Positions 8,501 to 14,162 of a stretch of 36,620 nt of DNA are shown here, in pieces. The notes beneath the pieces are model-generated. The model had not been told where the DNA came from. It saw only the letters and a list, made by a program, of their open reading frames with translations, and did no database searches. The DNA is from Bryobacteraceae bacterium (GTDB lineage: Bacteria > Acidobacteriota > Terriglobia > Bryobacterales > Bryobacteraceae): contig JASHQT010000259.1 in the NCBI GenBank assembly GCA_030039005.1, forward strand, positions 1 through 36,620. The letters run 5' to 3'. The translations under genes were made by a program, and so were the position numbers. Every line of letters starts with the position of its first letter. The stretch's first letter is position 1.

Positions 8501-8997
8501 TGGCACGTTTCCAGCAGCAAAAGGTCGGCGCCGCCTTCGAGCAGCGCGTTGGCCTGCTGGTAGAAATTGCGGACGAGTTCGGAAAACGTCACGCCGCCCG
8601 TGACGCTGATGGCTTTGTTCGTCGGGCCCATGGCGCCCGCGACCAAGCGCGGTTTGGAGGACGTGGAGAATTCATCCGCCGCTTGCCGCGCCAGCCGCGC
8701 GGCCTGCACGTTGAGCGAATGGGCCGCGCCAGCCAGGCCGTAGTCGGCGAGCACTAGAGCGGTTCCGCTAAACGAATTGGTCTCGATGATGTCGGCGCCC
8801 GCGCGCAGATAGTCGCGGTGGATGTCCAGCACCACATCGGGCCGCGTCCGGACCAGAATCTCGAAGCAGCCCTCGCTCGCCGGGCCGCCGAAGTCCGCCG
8901 CCGTGAGTCGGCGCCGCTGGAGCATGGTGCCCATGGCGCCGTCCAGAATTAGGATCCGTTCGGCGAGAAGCTCTTCGATCGTGCGCGTGACATCCAT
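5527..8997 (-). CDS. metH: Cobalamin-dependent methionine synthase
   Basis: This 1156-residue four-module enzyme transfers the methyl group of 5-methyl-THF through cobalamin to homocysteine. The homocysteine module (about 1-320) has its zinc cysteines at C228 (GLNC) and C291/C292 (GGCCGTT). The pterin module follows, with GERTNVIGS and DSTDPQAIE, to about 620. The helical cap and B12 module contain GDVHDIGKDL with the cobalt-ligating His at residue 733. The reactivation module at the C-terminus (about 930-1156) has the AdoMet-binding RYSFGFPACPD at about 1093 and the family end GVELTESMMMDPEASVS. All four modules are present and uninterrupted. GGAA stands before the ATG. It follows metF by 26 bases. 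No cobalamin riboswitch is recognisable in that short gap. Confidence 0.96.
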   Translation of the reverse strand: MDVTRTIEELLAERILILDGAMGTMLQRRRLTAADFGGPASEGCFEILVRTRPDVVLDIHRDYLRAGADIIETNSFSGTALVLADYGLAGAAHSLNVQAARLARQAADEFSTSSKPRLVAGAMGPTNKAISVTGGVTFSELVRNFYQQANALLEGGADLLLLETCQDTRTVKAALAAIETLRRQRGAPIPIMISGTIERNGAMLAGQGADAFCVSLSHAGLLSLGLNCATGPGEMSDPLRTLSDLSPFPVSCYPNAGLPDEDGNYRMTPDALAAQLERFADRGWLNIVGGCCGTTDAHIHAIAQMIDGKHPRAIPARSRRTYFSGIDLVEANDNSRPLIVGERTNVIGSRAFKNLIAQENWDEATEIARRQVKNGAHIIDVCLQSTERDEIRDIPPFYERLIRKIRVPVMIDSTDPQAIELALTYCQGKSIINSINLEDGEEKFARVCPLAKLYGAALVVGCIDEEKTQAQAFTRERKLAVAERSYRLLTQKYGIPPEDILIDPLVFPCASGDAGYRGAAVETIEAIRVIKQALPLVKTILGISNVSFGLPAAAREVVNSVFLFYCTKAGLDLAIVNAEKLERYASIPEAERRMAHDLLFHAGAADIAAITAHFRQGGARTKQPAPDLSPGHQALDRKLANYIVEGARDGLIEDLERKRREGASPIEIINGPLMDGMNEVGRLFNNNELIVAEVLQSAEAMKAAVTYLEHFMAKGESAARGKILLATVQGDVHDIGKDLVEMILANNGYTVINLGIRVPPQALISAYSEHAPDVIGLSGLLVKSAQQMVSTAVDLKAAGICVPLLVGGAALSEKFTRTRIAPAYGEAVCYVKDAMGALRLMNQLVDPAARDAVLESHRPSFPASEAPPAHLSTVHPAKRRSTRVRADIPIPPAPYLERRTCAAADSYAVWAFLNSQTFYGKHLGYRRNFEKALADRDPKALALARHIEDLKQEAAQFMHIRAVWQFFEAERDGNAIRLFAPNSSIALHTFRFSRQSREDGLCLSDYILDPTDGQHDHLATFVVSAGAGIRERAEQWKQSGEFFKAHAIQALALETAEACAEWLHARIREDWGFPDPPSMTMRERFTAKYRGKRYSFGFPACPDLDDQRGIFKLLRPEDIGVELTESMMMDPEASVSALVFHHPDCVYFAVAEPGRA

Positions 8998-9023
8998 GTC
9001 TTCCTTATCGGAGAACGGATGGG

Positions 9024-10544
9024 CTACTTTTCGCGCGTGTTGACCAGTGCTTCTTCTTTAGCGGACCCGGCGACCGGCTGGACGTTGCGGATCGAGATCA
9101 ACGGCTGCGGGTGCTCCGGCCGGCTATCTTTGCCGAGCAGGTAGTTGATGTACGAACTGGTGCCTTCGAGCGCACGATTGCGCGGCGGAACATACGTTTT
9201 CAATTCGTCAATACGATGCGCGGACTTTGCGCGATCGTACACCGCCACCCAGATACAGGGTTTCTCCGGAATCACTTCGCACTGCCCGTGGTGCGTGCCG
9301 CCGCAAGGCCCATTGCGCATGTTCTTGGGACACGTCATCGGGCAGACGTATTCCATCAAGCCGAGCACGCAGTTCCCGCAGGCCTGGCATCCGAAGACCG
9401 GCTTCTTAAACGCGAACTCGGCATCTTCCATCGCTTTGGCGATCGACGGATGATGGTCCATCCAACGGAAGATGCCCGTTAGCGGCGCGCGCACGAATCC
9501 CGGCCAGTTCGCGGGTTCCAAAAGATCGAAGACCGGCTGGGTCCAATCGCGCTTCTTGGCCGGCGGCTGAGGACCTTGATACATAAAGAAGCCGTCGCTC
9601 CTGCCGTAACTGATCTCTTCGGCCAGTTCTTCCCAATGCGGCGCGAGTTCTTCGGCGCGCTGGATGATCCACTGGATGCGCTGCGCTTCGTGTGTGCCGC
9701 CGATGTACGCGCCCGCATATCCCAGCCCGCGCACGATGGCCGCCATTTGCGCGGCGCGTTCCAGGCGCGCGGCCATGCCTTTGTCGGGAGCCTTGGCCTC
9801 TTCCTGAATGCGCGCCAGCAGCTCGGGCGAAACCCAGCAGCCCGGCGGATCGCCCTTGGACATGCGCTCGGCCGCCTTGGGCGGAAGCACGTACACGTTG
9901 CCGAGGACGGGAAAATGCCCGAGCCCGCGCTCTTCGAGATAGCGCTTCATCTCGCGGTACTTGCGCGAATCGAAGCCGAGCTGTGTAATCGCGAAATCGG
10001 CGCCCGCGGCGATTTTTTTTTCCAGCTTCAGATACTGATAAGCGCAATCCTCTTCCAGATACTTGAAGGGCGACACCGCGGCTGAAATGAAGAACGGCCA
10101 TCTGCCCGCCGCGCGCTGTTCGGCGATGGTCTCCACCAACTGCACCGAATCGCATGCATAGCCCACAGTGCCGAGCGGAGCGCCCTTGGGATAATCGCCC
10201 GTGATGGCGAAGACGGTCTCGATATCGAGGGCGATCAGGTCGTCCAAAAACTTGCCAACGTCGGCGGGCGTCTTGCTCACGCAAGTCAGGTGAACGTTCG
10301 GCGTGAGGCCGCGTTCCTTCGCGATGGCCGCCACCCGTACCGGATCATGTCCCGCCGAGCCTCCTGCCCAACTGGTGATCCCGGCTCCCACCACCTCGGG
10401 AATTCCGGCGATGCCAGCCGCGATTTCGCCGAGCTTCTCCTCGGTCATAGTCGCGCTCGCGACCATCTCCACCATGTAGCAGAACTGGCCGGAGACGATC
10501 GCTTTCCGAAGTGGATTCGCGGACGCCTGGTTCCCAGAAGGCAT
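9024..10544 (-). CDS. metF: Methylenetetrahydrofolate reductase fused to a MetV-like Cys-rich C-terminal domain
   Basis: The product has 506 residues. The N-terminal part (about 10-310) is a MetF-type TIM barrel reducing 5,10-methylene-THF to 5-methyl-THF: VEMVAS, HLTCVSKTPADV, FAITGDYPKG and the DFAITQLGFDSRKY segment are visible. The C-terminal part (about 380-440) has eight cysteines at 386, 389, 392, 401, 405, 414, 422 and 430, with CPMTCPKNMRNGPCGG as in the MTHFR C-terminal/MetV family found beside MetF in acetogens. This suggests an iron-sulphur or metal site and an electron donor other than simple NAD(P)H. I chose the ATG at 10544 because it follows the stop of the upstream gene by two bases; a longer reading adds 37 residues that overlap that gene. 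Confidence 0.92.
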   Translation of the reverse strand: MPSGNQASANPLRKAIVSGQFCYMVEMVASATMTEEKLGEIAAGIAGIPEVVGAGITSWAGGSAGHDPVRVAAIAKERGLTPNVHLTCVSKTPADVGKFLDDLIALDIETVFAITGDYPKGAPLGTVGYACDSVQLVETIAEQRAAGRWPFFISAAVSPFKYLEEDCAYQYLKLEKKIAAGADFAITQLGFDSRKYREMKRYLEERGLGHFPVLGNVYVLPPKAAERMSKGDPPGCWVSPELLARIQEEAKAPDKGMAARLERAAQMAAIVRGLGYAGAYIGGTHEAQRIQWIIQRAEELAPHWEELAEEISYGRSDGFFMYQGPQPPAKKRDWTQPVFDLLEPANWPGFVRAPLTGIFRWMDHHPSIAKAMEDAEFAFKKPVFGCQACGNCVLGLMEYVCPMTCPKNMRNGPCGGTHHGQCEVIPEKPCIWVAVYDRAKSAHRIDELKTYVPPRNRALEGTSSYINYLLGKDSRPEHPQPLISIRNVQPVAGSAKEEALVNTREK

Positions 10545-10546
10545 GC

Positions 10547-11557
10547 TTACGCGGCCGCTCCCACGCCCAGTTCCTTGCGGACGATGTGCGCGCCCTGGAC
10601 CATGGCTTTCAATTTCGCGAAGGCCACGTCGCGCGACAAATGGAACAGCCCGCAATCCGGCAGAATGAAAATCCGCTCGGGCGGCAACACCCGCAGCGCT
10701 TTGCGAATACGCTCGGCCACCATCTCGGGCGTCTCGATGTCATCGGTCTTTACATCGATGACGCCGACGCCTAGCTCGAAATTGGTGTGGAACTCCTTGA
10801 ACAGGTCCAGATCCTCGCCGCCGCGCCGCGCGAACTCCAGCGTCAACTGGTGCACCTTGGCTTCCATGATGGTGGGGAACAGATAACGGTAGCTGCCTTC
10901 CCAGGACGGCTTGCCGTAGCGGTTTCCGTAACAGATATGCACGGCGATCTTGGCGTCCACTCCCTCCACCATGATGTTCAGCGCCTTCACGCACCAGGGG
11001 AGATCCTCGGGGAATCCCGAATAATACGGCTCGTCGATCTGGATGTAGTCCGCGCCCGCCTTCACCAGCGCCTTCAGCTCCATGTTCATCACTTTGGCGA
11101 TGTCGGTGGCGAGCGCTTCCTCGCTCGGATAATACTGATTGCGGATGCGCTTGCTCAGGCAATGCGGACCGGTGACGCAGAACTTGGTGCGGCGCTCGGT
11201 AAAAGTTTTCAGGAACTGGAAATCGGGCGTCAGCCCGAGCGACGCCATGGGCAGCTTGCCCTGCACCACGCTGTCGTAGAAATCGTAATAAAACTTCTTG
11301 GATGTGCGGTCAATCTGCACGCCCGGCAGCCGTTCGACGAAATAATCCACCATGTTGTCGCGGCGCGGCTCACCGTCGGTGACGATGTCCAGGCCGGCGA
11401 TTTCCTGGTCCTTGATCGCGGCCTTGGCTGCCGCGTCATAGATCTCATCCAGATCGTGACGGCTGATCCGCCGGGCGAAATATTCGGTCTTCAGGCGCTC
11501 CAGCCAGCCCGGCATGGCGTAGCTGCCGACCATCGTTACAGGGAGAGTGGGATTCAT
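10547..11557 (-). CDS. Core-MetE: short cobalamin-independent-type methionine synthase
   Basis: At 336 residues this corresponds only to the catalytic C-terminal barrel of MetE (full MetE is about 750). The start LPVTMVGSYAMPGWL matches the beginning of that barrel. The zinc ligands are all kept: H207 and C209 (AVHICYGN), E241 (TLEFA) and C302 (LPDCGL); the substrate loop QIDEP is at 173-177. The folate-binding N-terminal half of MetE is absent. Characterised core-MetE proteins take the methyl group from methylcobalamin-type donors rather than methyl-THF, so here it may work with MetH-bound or free cobalamin. It is coupled to metF by a two-base gap. The ATG at 11557 is preferred over an upstream in-frame ATG that overlaps the preceding gene. 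Confidence 0.85.
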   Translation of the reverse strand: MNPTLPVTMVGSYAMPGWLERLKTEYFARRISRHDLDEIYDAAAKAAIKDQEIAGLDIVTDGEPRRDNMVDYFVERLPGVQIDRTSKKFYYDFYDSVVQGKLPMASLGLTPDFQFLKTFTERRTKFCVTGPHCLSKRIRNQYYPSEEALATDIAKVMNMELKALVKAGADYIQIDEPYYSGFPEDLPWCVKALNIMVEGVDAKIAVHICYGNRYGKPSWEGSYRYLFPTIMEAKVHQLTLEFARRGGEDLDLFKEFHTNFELGVGVIDVKTDDIETPEMVAERIRKALRVLPPERIFILPDCGLFHLSRDVAFAKLKAMVQGAHIVRKELGVGAAA

Positions 11558-11582
11558 TTTTCGATTATCGTCGGGCGCCTCT

Positions 11583-13034
11583 TTACTCCCGGCGCGTGGT
11601 GTAGAGAATGGACGTGCGCGATCCTTTTCGATAGTGGAAGGGGGCGAAACGGACATCATAACCTGCTCTTTCTGCTACCTCTTTCAGTAAAGCACCATTG
11701 ACCCAGTTCAGCAGGGAGCCGTCCAGCTTGCCCGGCCCGTAGAAGCCCAGCCGGTATTGATCCAGATCAGTGACGAAAATATCCATCACCTGCAAATAGC
11801 CGCGCGGATGCAGCAGGGGCAGCGTGTTCAAGAAGCTGGAGAGCGCGCCGGAGCTCAGGTGAAAACGAAAATCGGTGGGCGCATCCTTGAGGATGTCTTC
11901 GAGTTTCGAGGCGTCTAGACCCTGAGGGAAGGGAAAATCGGGGAGATCCTCCACCAGCACCAGGCGTTCTTCGAGGCGCGCCGCGCCCCATACCTCCATC
12001 CAGAACGCGACGCCGCGCGCCGGATCGCCCAGGAATTCGGGGCTGCCCGAAAGCATGCGGTTCACGGTGTTTCGTATCTTGTCCGGCGGGACGTCGAAGT
12101 CTTTCGAGAGCCGCACTACGTCGGCCATCGGAAGATACAGGCGCACCTGAACGAAATACAGCTTGCCGTCGCGGCGGACCACTTCCTCGTCCGGTAGGTT
12201 GTCGTAGACGTTGGTCGAGTGCACCTGCATGATTTTGTGGCGCAGGAACGAGAGCGTCTTCAGCGGATTCGTTGCGTCGAGCACCAGGAAGCTGCACAGG
12301 TCGGCATGTTCTTCCACCGCCGGACGCGACATGTCGAGCGTGGCGAGCGAATAATCGCCCAACAGGACCCGCAGCTTGGGATAGTAGCTGGTTCCGCGCT
12401 CGCGATCCAATTCGCGGAACTTGGTCAGCCAGATCCCGCAGCGCACGCCCGTGCCGACCCCGATTTCGAGCAGGAAAATTTCGGGCGGAAGCTGATTGCG
12501 GGATTCGAGCTCGTGCAGCAGTTCCCAGAACTCGACGACACTGTCGGCGATTGCTTCGGGATTGTGGCCGTCGGAGGCGCCGCCGGGCAGCGCCTTCTCG
12601 TAGCCTTTGCCGCTAGCGATTTCCCAATCGTGCAGCCGGGTCCAGTAGAGCTTGTTGAAATCCCAGACGATGCTCGAACGCATGGAGCGGAAATCCTCGA
12701 GCGGCAGGCGGTCCTGATTCTGCGGCTCAGGTGCATTGCTGTGGGCGAGCGCGCGCAGCAGCGCGCCGCGCAAGCAGCCGGGCACCACCTGGCGCACGTC
12801 CACATGGATGTCCATAATGGGCACCTGCTGGCCGCTTTCGTTATAGCCGTGCGTGGCGATCACGACGTCGCGAAAGTTCTGCTTGTACTGGATCCAATCG
12901 AGCTCGATTTGAAGGCGCGCGAACTGGGACTTCTCGATGGCGCCTTCCTCCAAGAGCGCGTAGACCGTTCCGATGACATCCTGGGCGCTGGTGGCGGCCG
13001 ACTTGCCTTGGAGGTGGTTCAGTTTGACGATCAT
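11583..13034 (-). CDS. Uncharacterised class I SAM-dependent methyltransferase-like protein
   Basis: The first gene of the C1 operon encodes 483 residues. It has a motif I FLLEIGVGTGVRCG (about 187-200), a likely motif II strand LRVLLGDYSLATLDM, and the acidic strand FLVLDATNP. Before this lie about 185 residues with no domain I recognise (helical DVIGTVYALLEEGAIEKSQ, strand DVVIATHGYN, and HVDVRQVVPGCLRG). The later part has YLPMADVVRLSKDFDV and DIFVTDLDQYRLGFYGPGKLDGS. The layout recalls MidA-like proteins but I cannot assign it. Being 25 bases upstream of core-MetE, it may consume SAM in the same cycle. The ATG at 13034 was chosen because the longer frame has poor coding character upstream. 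Confidence 0.7.
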   Translation of the reverse strand: MIVKLNHLQGKSAATSAQDVIGTVYALLEEGAIEKSQFARLQIELDWIQYKQNFRDVVIATHGYNESGQQVPIMDIHVDVRQVVPGCLRGALLRALAHSNAPEPQNQDRLPLEDFRSMRSSIVWDFNKLYWTRLHDWEIASGKGYEKALPGGASDGHNPEAIADSVVEFWELLHELESRNQLPPEIFLLEIGVGTGVRCGIWLTKFRELDRERGTSYYPKLRVLLGDYSLATLDMSRPAVEEHADLCSFLVLDATNPLKTLSFLRHKIMQVHSTNVYDNLPDEEVVRRDGKLYFVQVRLYLPMADVVRLSKDFDVPPDKIRNTVNRMLSGSPEFLGDPARGVAFWMEVWGAARLEERLVLVEDLPDFPFPQGLDASKLEDILKDAPTDFRFHLSSGALSSFLNTLPLLHPRGYLQVMDIFVTDLDQYRLGFYGPGKLDGSLLNWVNGALLKEVAERAGYDVRFAPFHYRKGSRTSILYTTRRE

Positions 13035-13209
13035 GTTTCGTGCTGGGGCGTATAAATTTCCGTGTAGCGCCACACTGCATGCATTCTGCGGGTGGCTTCG
13101 CCATTTTATCGCATCCAGCCACGGCCGTCGCACCGGGAAAGTACCAGATGGCTTCGCTGCCATGCATTACTGGGTTAGCGTTTCCTTTGTGAACAGAGCG
13201 ACGCGCGCC
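13035..13209 (-). promoter_or_regulatory. Leader region of the C1/methionine operon with repeated hairpins
   Basis: Read on the minus strand, this gap holds two related hairpins: ATGGC-AGCGAA-GCCAT (13148-13163) and TGGC-GAA-GCCA (13093-13103). A TAAAAT box stands next to the second and could be a -10 element. A further GTGT/ACAC pair lies nearer the ATG at 13034. I compared it by eye with SAM-I, SAM-II, SAM-IV, SAH, cobalamin and THF riboswitch cores and saw no match. Confidence 0.35.
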
Positions 13210-13344
13210 TCAGTGGCGGACGGCCAGGTAATAGTAGGTCCAGACAAAGATCAGGCCCGCGACGCAGAGCGCGAGCATGAACAGCTTGCGGGCGAGGGAG
13301 GGTTGGTACCCGCGCGGCTTGTCGGGATCGGGTTCCGAGCTCAT
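13210..13344 (-). CDS. 44-residue single-pass membrane microprotein, unknown function
   Basis: This short reading frame starts at ATG 13344 and ends at TGA 13210-13212. The N-terminus is charged and proline-rich (SSEPDPDKPRGYQPSLARK), followed by one hydrophobic segment, LFMLALCVAGLIFVWTYYYLA (about residues 21-41), and a short VRH tail. The Arg-Lys pair before the segment predicts the N-terminus inside. A TATACT box lies 12 bases upstream of the ATG. It stands alone between the ECF sigma gene and the C1 operon, both on the same strand. The composition is that of a genuine small membrane protein rather than random sequence, but no homology can be named. Confidence 0.6.
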   Translation of the reverse strand: MSSEPDPDKPRGYQPSLARKLFMLALCVAGLIFVWTYYYLAVRH

Positions 13345-13516
13345 GGTGCGATTTCAGTATAGCGTGCGCTAGCGGGAGGGGACCCCGCAGAAATGGCGGA
13401 TCGGCGGAAAGCAGTCTGAGAACTTGCTGTTCCCTCATGCGATTTCTGTTGGCCGTCAATGCCACAACTGGCCGAATGGCGTCGTTCGGGTCTGGATTAT
13501 GCCAAAGACAATAGGT

Positions 13517-14095
13517 CTAGCGCTCACCCAAACCGGCCGAAAGTTCACGGCTCAACCAAGCTCGCGCCGCCCGCCATTGCCGGTCGACCGTTCGCGGGGC
13601 TACGCCGCTGATTTCGGCGATCTCATCGATGGAGAGTCCCCCAAAGAAACGCATCTCGACGATCCGGGCCCGGACAGGATCTAATTGTTCCAGCCGCTCG
13701 AAGGCCTGGTGGACGTCCAGAAACTGCGCAGGATGCTCCAGTGCGACCAGCAAAGCGCTATCCAAAGGAACAGTCACGCGATCACCTCCGCGCTTTTCCG
13801 CTCGTGCGGCCCGCGCATGATCGATTAAGATGCGGCGCATGAGGCGTGAAATGAGCCCGTAGAAGTGGGATCTGTTTTCCAAATTCCACTCTCGTTGATC
13901 GACCAGCCGTAGCCACGCTTCATGAACTAAAGCGGTGGCTTGCAACGTGTGGCCGGGGCGCTCCCGGCGCATACAGGCCGACGCGAGGCGGCGCAGTTCA
14001 TCGTAAACCAGCGGCACGAGTTGATCGCCAGCGTTTTTGTCGCCGTCGTTCAGCCGGTGTAGTAGTTGGGTGACTTCCCCTTGCGCCGGCTGCAT
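13517..14095 (-). CDS. ECF-type RNA polymerase sigma factor, Acidobacteria-type (TIGR02999-like)
   Basis: The product has 192 residues. Region 2 (about 8-95) contains LVPLVYDELRRLASACM, HTLQATALVHEAWLRLV and HFYGLISRLMRRILIDHAR, the signature of the ECF-like family enriched in acidobacteria and planctomycetes. Region 4 (about 125-185) has QLDPVRARIVEMRFFGGLSIDEIAEI and the helix-turn-helix GVAPRTVDRQWRAARAWL. There is no anti-sigma gene next to it. It diverges from a Ser/Thr kinase gene across 67 bases. This pairing is common in such genomes, where the kinase may control the sigma factor. No Shine-Dalgarno is evident before the ATG. Confidence 0.92.
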   Translation of the reverse strand: MQPAQGEVTQLLHRLNDGDKNAGDQLVPLVYDELRRLASACMRRERPGHTLQATALVHEAWLRLVDQREWNLENRSHFYGLISRLMRRILIDHARAARAEKRGGDRVTVPLDSALLVALEHPAQFLDVHQAFERLEQLDPVRARIVEMRFFGGLSIDEIAEISGVAPRTVDRQWRAARAWLSRELSAGLGER

Positions 14096-14115
14096 AACTT
14101 ATAACCGTTTTGCCG

Positions 14116-14121
14116 TATAAT
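14116..14121 (+). promoter_or_regulatory. Putative -10 element of the kinase gene
   Basis: A perfect TATAAT stands 41 bases upstream of the kinase ATG; no convincing -35 is seen 16-18 bases before it. The Shine-Dalgarno GGGAGG at 14151-14156 fits the ATG at 14163. Confidence 0.4.
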
Positions 14122-14162
14122 CTGAGAACCCACGCGGCAAAGCAGAATCTGGGAGGCTTGCC

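Noticed and set aside
10545..10655. 37-residue extension of MetF
   Set aside because: It overlaps the end of the core-MetE gene, has no family similarity, and ATG 10544 follows the core-MetE stop by two bases.
12219..13055. 278-residue plus-strand frame
   Set aside because: It mirrors the methyltransferase-like gene; Arg/His/Glu-rich antisense composition and no start signal.
13035..13209. SAM, SAH, cobalamin or THF riboswitch before the C1 operon
   Set aside because: Expected because of the gene content, but none of the conserved cores is visible on the minus strand; only unassigned hairpins remain.
13345..13516. Search for a gene or RNA between the microprotein and the sigma factor gene
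   Set aside because: Apart from the TATACT box near 13356-13361 on the minus strand I see no coding frame, hairpin with T-tract, or tRNA-like fold.
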